Source: Exiguobacterium sp. s48
GTDB lineage: Bacteria > Bacillota > Bacilli > Exiguobacteriales > Exiguobacteriaceae
NCBI RefSeq assembly: GCF_018617395.1
Contig: NZ_JACSKC010000001.1
Location: forward strand, 1,612,001-1,676,000
Length of the DNA: 64,000 bases
Direction: 5' to 3'
A program made the position numbers and the translations under genes. Below, in pieces: positions 50,583 through 61,232 of the stretch; position 1 is the first letter of the stretch; the number at the start of each line of letters is the position of its first letter. The notes beneath the pieces are model-generated. The model saw only the letters and a program-made list of their open reading frames with translations. It was not told the origin of the DNA and did not search any database.

Positions 50583-51306
50583 GCGAAACGTCTCCTTTCA
50601 CTTGGGGTGTCGGTTCTTTCACATTTTTATGTTTTAAGTCGCGTCGTTCAATCGTCGGGATCGATCCGATGACTGGCAAGTCAAGCAACCGCTCTGCCTC
50701 TTGTTCATTTCGAATCCGTTTATCGAAGACGTGTCGCAACAAGCCAATAAATCCACCAATCAAAAAACCAGCGAATAGACCGAGTGCAGTATTGAGAACG
50801 ACATTCGGTGAAACCGGAGCTTCTGGCACTTCGGCAGGTGATAAGACGCGAACGTTGTCGATGTTCATCAAATCCGGAATTTCAGAGACGAACACTTCAC
50901 TGATCACATTCGCTGTTTCCGCTGCCACGACCGGATCGTTTGCGGTAACGAACACGTTGATGACTTGTGACTCTTCTTCACTTTCTACCGTGAGTGCATC
51001 CGAGAGGGGGTCTGGCGCGTTCGGTACCTGTTCTTTGACTTTCTCGAGAACAGCCGGACTTCTCATGATGACGCGATACGTATTGACGAGTGAAAGTGAC
51101 GATAATACTTCCGAGCTGTCTACGCGGTTGTCATTTTGTTGCGTAACGAGTAGAACTTGTGTGGACGCCTCATATTTAGGCTGAATGAATGAAGTGCTCA
51201 AATAGTATGCGAGGAGTCCGCTGAGTACCATACTCACGAACAGCAACCATCTACTCTTTTTGAGCACTTCCACGAGATCGCCCACGATCGTCGTTTGTTC
51301 CTTCAT
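50548..51306 (-). CDS. capA: Chain-length/kinase-adaptor protein CapA/YwqC-type (Wzz domain)
   Basis: 252-residue membrane protein with a Wzz domain. TM1 is at about 18-36, an extracytoplasmic region spans about 37-172 (containing QPKYEASTQVLL), and TM2 is at about 173-196 (LGLFAGFLIGGFIGLL). The cytoplasmic tail would activate the CapB kinase. The C-terminal residues overlap the capB start in another frame. It is the first gene of the polysaccharide operon, with GGGAGG before the ATG. Confidence 0.9.
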   Translation of the reverse strand: MKEQTTIVGDLVEVLKKSRWLLFVSMVLSGLLAYYLSTSFIQPKYEASTQVLLVTQQNDNRVDSSEVLSSLSLVNTYRVIMRSPAVLEKVKEQVPNAPDPLSDALTVESEEESQVINVFVTANDPVVAAETANVISEVFVSEIPDLMNIDNVRVLSPAEVPEAPVSPNVVLNTALGLFAGFLIGGFIGLLRHVFDKRIRNEQEAERLLDLPVIGSIPTIERRDLKHKNVKEPTPQVKGDVSHVRSKKERQSS

Positions 51307-51397
51307 GTTGATTTCCTCCCTATAGACAGAGTGAACAGGCGCAGGTTAACTGTAGTACCTTCTTACCCCCTTCATCTTGACAATCGAAAAGAAGGAT

Positions 51398-51417
51398 TTA
51401 TCATTTTTTCGCAACAT
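51398..51417. repeat. Exact 20-bp repeat, copy 2 (capA side)
   Basis: TTATCATTTTTTCGCAACAT, identical to 43286-43305. It lies 91 nt upstream of the first gene of the polysaccharide operon and abuts the palindrome at 51415-51429. Confidence 0.85.
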
Positions 51418-51429
51418 CATGTCATGATG
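51415..51429. promoter_or_regulatory. 15-bp palindrome in the capA leader
   Basis: CATCATG-T-CATGATG is a perfect inverted repeat that overlaps the last three bases of the 20-bp repeat. It is a candidate operator for control of the polysaccharide operon. Confidence 0.45.
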
Positions 51430-51472
51430 CCGTTCCGCATTCTTCTTTTTCATTGCAGTCATGAAGACAAAA

Positions 51473-51502
51473 CAAAAAAGTGAGGGACGAAACCCTCACT
51501 TT
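51473..51502 (-). terminator. Terminator of the transglutaminase-like gene
   Basis: AAAGTGAGGG pairs with CCCTCACTTT around ACGAAA, with a U tract on the minus strand. It separates this gene from capA. Confidence 0.9.
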
Positions 51503-51534
51503 GCTGGTACTTTGATTTGATTGAATGATTCATT

Positions 51535-52719
51535 TCATCGCTTTAAATCATGGACCGCCGTCACCGGATGATGACCAGGTTCCCACGTATGATCTGCTCG
51601 GAGCGTCGCATCAGAAACGAGAAAATAGTCGTCCCGTCCGTTCCCCGGTTGATTCGGGACCGGGTCGTTCCACGTCGTATCGAGATGGTACCATTCGTTA
51701 TTCACGCGAACCAGGTTCCATGCATGAAGACCGCTTGGCACTTCCCCAGAAATGTAACGCGCTTCGATACCCGCCGCATCTAACAATAAGAGCGTCGTCA
51801 GTGCGTAGCCTTCACACACTCCCTCCCCGTTGAACAAGATGGAGTACGGCGTATATGGGCTCGCCTCACTATCTAGATTGTAGGCGGTATGCGAGACAAC
51901 ATAATCATTGACGTATTTAACCTTCCCGACCTCGTCCAGATTTTGTGGCATATCACGGATCACATTGGCGACACGTTCTTGTACTTTCGACGCTTCAGAA
52001 GCGGTCATATCATAGTTGAGTGTCATCTCCAGAGTTACAGTACCGTTTTGTTCAACCCATTTTGTTTCTCCTCCACGCGACAAGCGATACACGTAAATAT
52101 GATGTCGCTCGATCCAGTCCCATGCGGCATCCAGCATCTGTTGCATATCTCCTGTGTCCCCTGTATAGGGAAGCGAGAATGTTTCATCAAATCGTGTCAT
52201 GTGATAAGCGATAGCCGTACCAAGCGTCTCCGGTGAATCAATTTCATACGGTAGCTTGAATGTCTTCCCAAGTACCGTCGTCTCACTTTTGACTTGCTGC
52301 GGATCAAACCAGTTCGCCATATCAAACGATTTCGCTTCTTGCGTGATGATGTTTCCACCCACACCGGCAATCACGAGAAAAATCACGGTCAATGCCCATC
52401 TTCCAAATAGAGCAAACGATGACAGCCAGCCGTATTTCAGTATACGATTCAGCTCATCGTTGACGGCTTGTTCAAGTTGATGGCGTTTCATCAAATTTCG
52501 TCCATTGAGCTGAAAGACGACACCGCGATAAATGGGGTCTAGTATATCGAACTGACGACCGGGATGATGTTTTGCACTGCGCAACGCATGACGGGCAGAG
52601 AACAAGCCAGCATGTAATCGCGTATGAATTCTAAACAATTGAAAGGCGCGCACTCCTAACAGACAACTCAAAGGTAAACAAATCAATAATAAGACCGTTC
52701 CAATGATTGTAGGATTCAT
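51535..52719 (-). CDS. Membrane-anchored transglutaminase-like protein
   Basis: 394-residue protein. It has an N-terminal membrane segment (about 5-24), a cytosol-facing basic region, a second segment (about 105-125) and an extracytoplasmic C-terminal domain. That domain carries the transglutaminase-like triad Cys302 (GVCEGYA), His332 (GLHAWNLV) and Asp347 (HLDTTWNDP). Such domains act as proteases or cross-linkers at the surface. It lies directly upstream of capA on the same strand but is separated from it by a terminator, so a link to the polysaccharide locus is only positional. Confidence 0.85.
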   Translation of the reverse strand: MNPTIIGTVLLLICLPLSCLLGVRAFQLFRIHTRLHAGLFSARHALRSAKHHPGRQFDILDPIYRGVVFQLNGRNLMKRHQLEQAVNDELNRILKYGWLSSFALFGRWALTVIFLVIAGVGGNIITQEAKSFDMANWFDPQQVKSETTVLGKTFKLPYEIDSPETLGTAIAYHMTRFDETFSLPYTGDTGDMQQMLDAAWDWIERHHIYVYRLSRGGETKWVEQNGTVTLEMTLNYDMTASEASKVQERVANVIRDMPQNLDEVGKVKYVNDYVVSHTAYNLDSEASPYTPYSILFNGEGVCEGYALTTLLLLDAAGIEARYISGEVPSGLHAWNLVRVNNEWYHLDTTWNDPVPNQPGNGRDDYFLVSDATLRADHTWEPGHHPVTAVHDLKR

Positions 52720-52864
52720 AGATTCACCCTCGTAATTTTATTCACTTCAATTGTCATTATAGCCCACCAGATTATTAAATATGTATAATAATGGATTTAT
52801 TGTCTCGTAATCCTTTTTTATCACATGTCACAACTTTGTTGATAATTCTTTAAAAATAAAAAAA

Positions 52865-52902
52865 TGTAAGCGTTGACATTTCAATTTCACCCATGCTACA
52901 TT
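52865..52902 (+). promoter_or_regulatory. bglP promoter with overlapping cre site
   Basis: TTGACA (52873-52878), an 18-nt spacer and TACATT with an upstream TG form the promoter. TGTAAGCGTTGACA (52865-52878) matches the cre consensus at all 14 positions and covers the -35 box, so CcpA should repress directly. The rest of the 351-bp gap before it (52720-52864) is T/A-rich and shows no gene. Confidence 0.85.
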
Positions 52903-52939
52903 TCAAGTATCAAATAACAACTGAACGGTATCCTGCGCA

Positions 52940-53028
52940 GGAATGTTACCTTTAGTGGGCATAACCTGGCTCGAGTCGGATGAATGACGTGATTTCACGT
53001 TCTTCATTTGACCCGGGTCAGGTTTTTT
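52940..53028 (+). promoter_or_regulatory. RAT antiterminator site and overlapping terminator (BglG/LicT type)
   Basis: The RAT-like element (52940-52969, starting GGAATGTTACC and ending CATAACCTGG) resembles the LicT target GGATTGTTACTG..AAACC. It overlaps the 5' arm of a long terminator: AACCTG at 52963-52968 pairs with CAGGTT at 53019-53024, and the inner part forms a second hairpin, followed by T6. Binding of a phosphorylated-state BglG-family protein would prevent termination. No such gene lies in the window. Confidence 0.82.
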
Positions 53029-53070
53029 ATTTGACGCAAACCAAAATTATGGAAAAGGAAGGGAACGGAC

Positions 53071-54972
53071 ATGAAATATGAACAGCTCGCACGCGATATT
53101 ATTCAACATGTTGGCGGGAAAGAGAACGTCAATAGCGTCGTCCACTGTATCACCCGTTTGCGTTTCAAATTAAAAGATGAACAAAAAGCAGATACTGAAA
53201 CAATCAAAAACATGGACGGGGTCGTCACCGTCATGAAGAGTGGTGGCCAATATCAAGTGGTCATCGGCAATCATGTACCGGAAGTCTATAAGGCAGTCGT
53301 CGAAGTCGGTAGATTCCAACAACAATCACCGATTGAAGACGAAAACGCTCCAAAGGGATCGTTGTTCAGCCGTTTCATCGATATCATCTCTAGCATCTTC
53401 ACTCCTGTGCTCGGTGTATTAGCAGCGACCGGGATGATCAAAGGGTTCAATGCCCTGTTCGTCGCACTCGGTTGGCTCGATAATACATCCGGTACGTATC
53501 AATTGTTAAATGCCATCGGAGATTCGCTGTTTTATTTCTTCCCGATTTTCCTTGGCTATACGGCCATTAAGAAGTTCGGCGGAAGTCCGTTTATCGGAAT
53601 GGCCATTGGAGCGTCACTCGTCTACCCGACCTTATCGACGCTCACGGCTGGAGACCCTCTCTATACGGTCTTCGCTGGAACCATGTTCGAGTCGCCGATT
53701 CATATCACGTTCCTCGGCGTCCCCGTCATCTTGATGACGTACTCGACTTCCGTTATTCCGATTATCATCGCCGCTTTCTTTGCAGCGAAACTTGAAAACT
53801 TCTTAAAAACCGTCATTCCGGACGTTGTCAAAATGTTCATCGTCCCACTTCTTACATTGCTCATTGTCGTACCACTCACATTCATCCTGATTGGACCAAT
53901 CGCGACTTGGGCAGGAATGCTACTCGGTAGCGCAACGGTCGCCGTATATAACTTGAGTCCACTCGTCGCCGGCTTATTCCTCGGTGGGTTTTGGCAAGTG
54001 TTTGTCATCTTCGGTCTTCATTGGGGCCTCGTTCCGGTTGCCATCAACAACTTGACGTCACTAGGAGCTGACCCAGTACTCGCACTCGTCTTTGCAGCAT
54101 CGTTCGCTCAGATCGGTGCCGTACTCGCCGTTTTCTTGAAAATTAAAAATCAGAAAATCAAAACACTCAGTATCCCGGCCTTTATCTCAGGTATCTTCGG
54201 TGTCACGGAACCCGCTATCTATGGGGTGACGCTCCCCCTCAAGAAACCATTCATCATGAGCTGTATCGGTGGTGCGGTCGGTGGTGGAATCATGGGAATC
54301 ATGGGGACACAAGTGTATATCATCGGGGGTCTCGGGGTCTTCGGTTACCCATCAAACATCTCACCGGAAGGCATCACAACCGGTTTCTATGGGTCATTGA
54401 TTGGGACAGCTGTCGCCTTCGTCGTCGGATTTGTCTTGACTTACCTCTTCGGCGGCGTCAATAAAGCAGTCGCTTCCACACCACAACCTGATGTCACACC
54501 GGTCGCCAAAGAAGTATCTGCGACAACTGTCGGTCAGGAACAAGTCGTTAGCCCGCTCAAAGGAACCGTCGTTCGTTTGAAAGATATCTCGGATGTCGCC
54601 TTCTCATCTGGTTCACTCGGTCAAGGGGTTGCCATCGAACCGACGGAAGGGGAACTCATCGCCCCGGTTTCCGGTACGGTGTCCGCTCTCTTCCCGACCC
54701 ATCACGCCATCGGCATCACGACGGAGTCAGGGGCTGAAATCCTCATCCACATCGGTATGGATACCGTTCAATTAGAAGGCAAGCATTTCAAAGCACACGT
54801 CACACAAGGTGAATTTGTCGAAAAAGGGCAATTGTTGATTGAATTCGATATCGAGGCAATCGAACAATCTGGTCGTGCATTGACAACACCAGTGATTGTC
54901 ACGAACCGAAAAGCTCTTTCACCGAATCATGCATCACATGTCCAGACGGGCGATCCGATTTTCATCATTTAA
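53071..54972 (+). CDS. bglP: PTS beta-glucoside-specific EIIBCA
   Basis: 633-residue fused transporter. The EIIB domain (about 1-85) has the phosphorylated Cys26 (VVHCITRLRF), EIIC (about 100-465) has about ten membrane segments and FGVTEPAIYG, and EIIA (about 485-633) has His545 and the phosphorylated His560 (ILIHIGMD). Order B-C-A is that of BglP. It imports and phosphorylates aryl-beta-glucosides or cellobiose-type sugars. The next gene is the matching GH1 hydrolase. Regulation is by cre and an antiterminator leader. Confidence 0.93.
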   Translation: MKYEQLARDIIQHVGGKENVNSVVHCITRLRFKLKDEQKADTETIKNMDGVVTVMKSGGQYQVVIGNHVPEVYKAVVEVGRFQQQSPIEDENAPKGSLFSRFIDIISSIFTPVLGVLAATGMIKGFNALFVALGWLDNTSGTYQLLNAIGDSLFYFFPIFLGYTAIKKFGGSPFIGMAIGASLVYPTLSTLTAGDPLYTVFAGTMFESPIHITFLGVPVILMTYSTSVIPIIIAAFFAAKLENFLKTVIPDVVKMFIVPLLTLLIVVPLTFILIGPIATWAGMLLGSATVAVYNLSPLVAGLFLGGFWQVFVIFGLHWGLVPVAINNLTSLGADPVLALVFAASFAQIGAVLAVFLKIKNQKIKTLSIPAFISGIFGVTEPAIYGVTLPLKKPFIMSCIGGAVGGGIMGIMGTQVYIIGGLGVFGYPSNISPEGITTGFYGSLIGTAVAFVVGFVLTYLFGGVNKAVASTPQPDVTPVAKEVSATTVGQEQVVSPLKGTVVRLKDISDVAFSSGSLGQGVAIEPTEGELIAPVSGTVSALFPTHHAIGITTESGAEILIHIGMDTVQLEGKHFKAHVTQGEFVEKGQLLIEFDIEAIEQSGRALTTPVIVTNRKALSPNHASHVQTGDPIFII

Positions 54973-56466
<1,494 letters not shown>

Positions 56467-56474
56467 TCTTGATG

Positions 56475-56514
56475 AAAAAGCAGGAATCCGATTTCATTCG
56501 GATTCCTGCTTTTG
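56475..56514. terminator. Bidirectional terminator between bglH and galM
   Basis: AAAAAGCAGGAATCCGA pairs with TCGGATTCCTGCTTTT around TTTCAT. It ends both the bgl unit and the gal operon. Confidence 0.92.
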
Positions 56515-56521
56515 TGTACAT

Positions 56522-57484
56522 TTATTCCACCCCAAACCGATACACCGTCCGCGAGTGATACAACTCACCTGGTTTCAGTTCGATCGAGGTCGCGATGTTC
56601 GGATGATTCGGAGCGTCCGGGTACGCCTGTGCCTCGAGACAAATCGCGCTATGTTTTTGTCGACCATTGAGCGTCACCGGTGTCTCTTCACTGAGGAAGT
56701 TGCCCGTATAGACGACCATGACGGGTTGATTCGTCTCGACCGTCATCGTCCGCCCGCTCACCGGGTCATGTAGCCTCGTCTCCCCGTCCTTCAAAATGAA
56801 CGGATGATCGAGTCCACCGGCTTTTGTAATCGCTTCGTCTCCTGACTCGAGCGCCTCTCGGACCGCTTTACCCTCTCGGAAATCAAACGGTGTCCCGCTC
56901 ACATCATGCAACTCTCCTGTCGGTAGTGAATCTGCATCGAGCACCCCGACCGAATCCGCTGGTAGCGTCAGCTCATGGTCATGGATGGTCGGGCGTCCCC
57001 CGAGATTGAAATAGTTGTGATGGTTCAAGTTGACCCACGTCAGTTGGTCCGTCTCCGCCGTCATCGTGATGATGAGTTCATTGTCATCTGTCAGTTCATA
57101 TAACACTTTGAAGAAGACGTTTCCAGGATATCCTTCTTCCCCGTCTGGACTGAGATACGTGAACTGGATGCACTGTTCGTCGGCATCTATCTCCCAGTGA
57201 CGGGCTGTGATGCCTTTGTCGCCTCCGTGGATATGATGGGGCGCCTCGCTTGGGGTCAAGGCGACACCATCAATCTCTGCGTTGCGAATTCGTCCGGCGA
57301 TCCGTCCGACGACTGATCCGAGATAGACAGGGTTTTCTAAGTACTGAGAGACGTCCCCATATTTTAAGATGACCGAGTCGAGCTTGCCGTTCCGGTCCGG
57401 GGCCGTCAGTTCCGTCATCGCACAACCATAGTCGATGGCGGATAGTCGCATGCCGTTGGTGTTTTGAATCGTCGCTTGTTTCAC
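56522..57484 (-). CDS. galM: Aldose 1-epimerase (mutarotase)
   Basis: 320-residue enzyme that interconverts the anomers of galactose and glucose. Typical GalM elements are GSVVGRIAGRI, HHIHGG (with the first conserved His), NLNHHNYFNLGG (with the catalytic His), and AICLEAQAYPDAPN (with the catalytic Glu). Translation most likely starts at GTG 57484, 8 nt after AAAGGTGG; a GTG further upstream overlaps this ribosome site. It is the last gene of the gal operon, 14 nt after galT, and shares a terminator with bglH. Confidence 0.92.
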   Translation of the reverse strand: MKQATIQNTNGMRLSAIDYGCAMTELTAPDRNGKLDSVILKYGDVSQYLENPVYLGSVVGRIAGRIRNAEIDGVALTPSEAPHHIHGGDKGITARHWEIDADEQCIQFTYLSPDGEEGYPGNVFFKVLYELTDDNELIITMTAETDQLTWVNLNHHNYFNLGGRPTIHDHELTLPADSVGVLDADSLPTGELHDVSGTPFDFREGKAVREALESGDEAITKAGGLDHPFILKDGETRLHDPVSGRTMTVETNQPVMVVYTGNFLSEETPVTLNGRQKHSAICLEAQAYPDAPNHPNIATSIELKPGELYHSRTVYRFGVE

Positions 57485-57498
57485 TCGTACAACCACCT

Positions 57499-59028
57499 TT
57501 AGTTCGTTTTCTCTCTCATTCCCGACCTTGGTGTTCCGTACTCCACTTTATCGACATGACCCAGGAGCGAACGGACGAACACATCAAACCGTTCCTGCCC
57601 CGTTTCGGTCTGTTTAAAGACACCGGCGTCTTCGAGTCCTTTCACAAATTTGTCGACGACCGCCTGATCGACAATCGTTTTCGGGTCGCCTGCCTTCTTC
57701 CGTAACGCATCGGCCCATTCCTGATGCATCGCTTCAACTTCGACATTCTCACCAGCCACATAGCGGACGACTTGCTCGAGTTCCGTCTTCAGGCGCGCCG
57801 GTAAGACAGCGAGTCCCATCACTTCGATCAAACCGATATTCTCCCGCTTGATGTGATGCACATCAGCATGCGGGTGGAAGATCCCGTCTGGATGTGCGTC
57901 GCTCACCCGATTGTTTCGAAGAACGAGGTCAAGTTCATACTGATTATCCCGTCGTCTCGCAATCGGAGTGACCGTATTATGCGGGACGCCGTCCGTATAA
58001 GGGATGACCTCACTCGATTCGTCCTCATAGTCACGCCAATAGCTGAGCAACTGGTTCGCCAACATGACGAGTTGTTCTTTTTGACGGGAACGGAGACGGA
58101 CGACCGAGAGCGGCCAGTAGAGCGTCTCAATCTCGACTTGGTCATAGCGCTCCGAGTGATACGTCGAGACGACACGCGCATCGTCCATTGCAAACCGGTA
58201 GCGGCCGGCCTGGTAATGGTCGTGCGTCAAAATCGAACCGCCGACAATCGGCAAGTCCGCGTTCGATCCGGCGAAATAGTGCGGGAACTGTGTGATGAAG
58301 TCGAGCAGACGCTCGAATGCACCCCGGTCAATGACCATGTCCCGTACTTCGTTCGACAGCAAGATCGAGTGCTCGTTGTAGTACAAGTACGGTGAATATT
58401 GGAATAACCACGGCTGTCCACCGAGCGTGAGCGGGATGATACGGTGGTTCGCACGCGCCGGATGTTTCAAGTGCCCGCCATAGCCTTCATTCTCGATCGC
58501 CAGTAACCCTTTCGGATAATTAGACGTCGGGGTCGGTTGTAGGCGTGCTCGCGCAATCTCACGCGGATCTTTCTCCGGTTTTGACAAGTTGATCGTGATG
58601 TCGAGCGTTCCGTAGCGAGTCGGTGCTTGATACGTGATGTTGTTCGCAATCCGACGTGTCTGGATATAGTTCGACGCCTGGCTCATGCGATAGAAATAGT
58701 CAGTCGCAGACGTCACGTCCGTCGCGCGAAGTTCATTGAAGCGACGTGTCACCTCAGAAGGTTTCGAAACGAAGACGTTCATCACTTCGGCCATGAAGCG
58801 GTCTTTCTCTTCAAGGATTGGTTCAACCAGCTCTTGTTCGATCGCATACGCGACCAACTCCTCTAATGCGTCCGGGATTGCCATCGACGGCACTGAAGTC
58901 GGGACATCCATATCTAGTTTATGAAGCGTGGCGAGGATACGGTTCCGCGAATAGATCCGGTCCTGCTCGTCAATCAACTCTGCACGAATCGCCGCCTCAA
59001 CGAGTGCCTCGATTGTCACATCGATCAT
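57499..59028 (-). CDS. galT: UTP-hexose-1-phosphate uridylyltransferase, class II GalT
   Basis: 509-residue Leloir enzyme. This long form is typical of Firmicutes (class II), unlike the 350-residue class I. Visible motifs are YNEHSILLS, GSNADLPIVGGSILTHDHYQ (containing the nucleophile-type His region) and HPHADVHHIKRENIGLIEVMG. It converts galactose-1-phosphate and UDP-glucose to UDP-galactose and glucose-1-phosphate. Its ATG overlaps the galE stop codon (ATGA), so translation is coupled. Confidence 0.93.
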   Translation of the reverse strand: MIDVTIEALVEAAIRAELIDEQDRIYSRNRILATLHKLDMDVPTSVPSMAIPDALEELVAYAIEQELVEPILEEKDRFMAEVMNVFVSKPSEVTRRFNELRATDVTSATDYFYRMSQASNYIQTRRIANNITYQAPTRYGTLDITINLSKPEKDPREIARARLQPTPTSNYPKGLLAIENEGYGGHLKHPARANHRIIPLTLGGQPWLFQYSPYLYYNEHSILLSNEVRDMVIDRGAFERLLDFITQFPHYFAGSNADLPIVGGSILTHDHYQAGRYRFAMDDARVVSTYHSERYDQVEIETLYWPLSVVRLRSRQKEQLVMLANQLLSYWRDYEDESSEVIPYTDGVPHNTVTPIARRRDNQYELDLVLRNNRVSDAHPDGIFHPHADVHHIKRENIGLIEVMGLAVLPARLKTELEQVVRYVAGENVEVEAMHQEWADALRKKAGDPKTIVDQAVVDKFVKGLEDAGVFKQTETGQERFDVFVRSLLGHVDKVEYGTPRSGMREKTN

Positions 59029-60029
59029 CGTCTCACCTCTTTCGCCTGATAACCGAACGGATGGGTCGCATGCCAGTTCCACGCGTCCGTCAAAATTGTC
59101 TCGACATTTGAGCGGGTCGGTGTCCAGCCGAGGATGCGTCTCGCCTTATCGGACGAGGCGATCAACTTGGCCGGGTCACCGGAGCGGCGTTCCCCAAGTC
59201 GGACCGGGATGTTATGACCCGTCACGCGTCGTGCCGCTTCAATAATTTCGAGCACCGATAGCCCGTTTTCCGTCCCAAGGTTGAAGACGTCGCTCGCGCC
59301 TCCTTCCCGTAAATAACGGAGTGCCAGAAGATGCGCATCGACGAGGTCTTGGACGTGAATGTAGTCACGGATACACGTGCCGTCTTCTGTCGCATAGTCA
59401 TCACCGAAGACGGTGATGGCGTCGCGCTGCCCGTTCGCCACTTGAAGGACGATCGGGATGAGGTGTGTCTCTGGGTCGTGGTCTTCTCCGATTTCACCGG
59501 TCGCAATCGCGCCGGCAACGTTGAAGTAGCGGAGCGCGACCGAACGGATGTCGTGCGCCTGGTCACACCAACGAATCATCGATTCCATCGCGAGTTTCGT
59601 CGCCCCGTACGTGTTCGTCGGGTTCGTCAGCGCCGTCTCATCGATCGGCATGCGGGTCTGGTCGCCGTATGTCGCGGCCGTCGAGGAGAAGACGATCCGC
59701 TTCACCCCGGCGTCCCGCATCGTCTCGAGGAGCACCTGTGTCCCGAAGACATTGTTGTCATAGTAAGCGAGCGGGTCCGTCATCGATTCACCGACGAGTG
59801 AATTCGCCGCGAAATGGAGAACGTCCGTGATTGCTTCTTTCGCGAACACCTCTTTCACGAACGTGCGGTCACGTAAGTCCCCTTCATAAAAACGGACATC
59901 TTGTGGAATCGATTCGACGTGTCCCGTCTGAAGATTATCGAGGATGACGACGTCCTCGCCGTCTTTCAATAAGGCACGGACGGCATGCGATCCGATATAG
60001 CCGGCACCGCCGACGACAAGTACACTCAT
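59025..60029 (-). CDS. galE: UDP-glucose 4-epimerase
   Basis: 334-residue SDR epimerase. GGAGYIGSH (7-15), FSSTAATYGDQTRMPIDE (split motif with catalytic Ser), YGATK (catalytic Tyr and Lys) and RYFNVAGA all match GalE. It interconverts UDP-glucose and UDP-galactose. The ATG overlaps the galK stop codon by ATGA and the gene overlaps galT the same way. An upstream in-frame extension would lie within galK and is not credible. The product may also supply the polysaccharide locus. Confidence 0.95.
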   Translation of the reverse strand: MSVLVVGGAGYIGSHAVRALLKDGEDVVILDNLQTGHVESIPQDVRFYEGDLRDRTFVKEVFAKEAITDVLHFAANSLVGESMTDPLAYYDNNVFGTQVLLETMRDAGVKRIVFSSTAATYGDQTRMPIDETALTNPTNTYGATKLAMESMIRWCDQAHDIRSVALRYFNVAGAIATGEIGEDHDPETHLIPIVLQVANGQRDAITVFGDDYATEDGTCIRDYIHVQDLVDAHLLALRYLREGGASDVFNLGTENGLSVLEIIEAARRVTGHNIPVRLGERRSGDPAKLIASSDKARRILGWTPTRSNVETILTDAWNWHATHPFGYQAKEVRR

Positions 60030-61210
60030 TTCACTTCCTCCTCTACAAGTTCTCGAACGCCATCCCCGACCGAGGCGACGTAACACGTCGGTGCGTAACC
60101 GATTGTCTCTTCATATTTCGCAGATGTCTGTTCGATCATCGCGCCCGTATCTGTTTGCCGGACGATGGCGATGGCACAGCCACCAAATCCAGCTCCCGTC
60201 ATACGTGCACCGATGACACCTCCACACGCTTGCGCGGCCGCGACGAGCGTATCGAGCTCAAGCCCCGTCACTTCATAATCATCTCGAAGCGACGCATGTG
60301 ACGCATTCATCAACTGACCGAACGCCTCGAGTCGTCCTTCTTGTAAAGCGGTATATGCAAGTTTCGTCCGTTCATTCTCCGAGACGGCGTGGCGCGCCCG
60401 TCTACGGAGCGTCTCCGGCAAGTCGAGCGCGACTTGTTCGAAAATCTTTAAGGATAGCTGTCCGAGTGATTCCACTTCAACTTTTGGCTGAATCAATCCG
60501 AGCGCCGTATCGCACTCGCGTCGACGTTCGTTATATTTCGAGTCGGCGAGCTCCCGACGTTTGTTCGTGTTCATGATGACAATATCGTACCCGTCGAGTA
60601 AGATTGGTGCGTAATCATGATGAAGCGTCTCACAATCGAGGAGCATCGCCTGTCCGGCTTTGCCCATCCCGATGGCGAACTGGTCCATGATGCCGCTGTT
60701 GACGCCGATGAACGTATTCTCGACCTTCTGTCCGAGTCGGACGAGGTCAATCCGTTCGAGACCGAGACCGTACACTTCATTCAACATGAACGCCGTCACG
60801 AGTTCGAGGGAGGCCGATGATGAGAGACCTGCCCCGTTCGGGATATTGCCCGCAAGGAGGAAGTCAAACCCGTGAATGTCGTGCCCGTCTTGTCGAAGGA
60901 GCGTGACGACACCTTTCACGTAGTTCGCCCAGTCGTGGCTCGCCTCATACGTTTCGTCCGTCACAGGGAACGACACAATGCCGACGTCCTCAAAGTTGCG
61001 TGAATAGACACGAATCAAATCGTCCTCCCGCTTCTTCACGAGTCCATACGTCCCGAACGTGATCGCACATGGGAAGACATGCCCTCCGTTATAGTCGGTG
61101 TGCTCGCCGATCAAATTGATGCGACCCGGTGCGAAGAACGCCCGGTCCGTTGATGCGGCAAACACCTCCTCGAATTGTTGTTTCAGCTGTCCCATATCAA
61201 ATGAAAGCAT
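60026..61210 (-). CDS. galK: Galactokinase
   Basis: 394-residue GHMP kinase. GRINLIGEHTDYNGGHVFPC (signature 1), GAGLSSSASLE (ATP-binding loop) and GARMTGAGFGGCAIA (C-terminal motif) are all present. It phosphorylates galactose at C1. An ATG is preceded by GGGATGAAG. It lies 22 nt after the alpha-galactosidase gene and overlaps galE by 4 nt, so the unit is cotranscribed. Confidence 0.95.
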   Translation of the reverse strand: MLSFDMGQLKQQFEEVFAASTDRAFFAPGRINLIGEHTDYNGGHVFPCAITFGTYGLVKKREDDLIRVYSRNFEDVGIVSFPVTDETYEASHDWANYVKGVVTLLRQDGHDIHGFDFLLAGNIPNGAGLSSSASLELVTAFMLNEVYGLGLERIDLVRLGQKVENTFIGVNSGIMDQFAIGMGKAGQAMLLDCETLHHDYAPILLDGYDIVIMNTNKRRELADSKYNERRRECDTALGLIQPKVEVESLGQLSLKIFEQVALDLPETLRRRARHAVSENERTKLAYTALQEGRLEAFGQLMNASHASLRDDYEVTGLELDTLVAAAQACGGVIGARMTGAGFGGCAIAIVRQTDTGAMIEQTSAKYEETIGYAPTCYVASVGDGVRELVEEEVK

Positions 61211-61232
61211 ACGGCTTCATCCCTTCCATCGC

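Noticed and set aside
51346-51420. 24-codon minus-strand frame in the capA leader (MMLRKNDKSFF...)
   Set aside because: No ribosome site; the start lies in the palindrome and repeat. A leader peptide cannot be excluded but is not supported.
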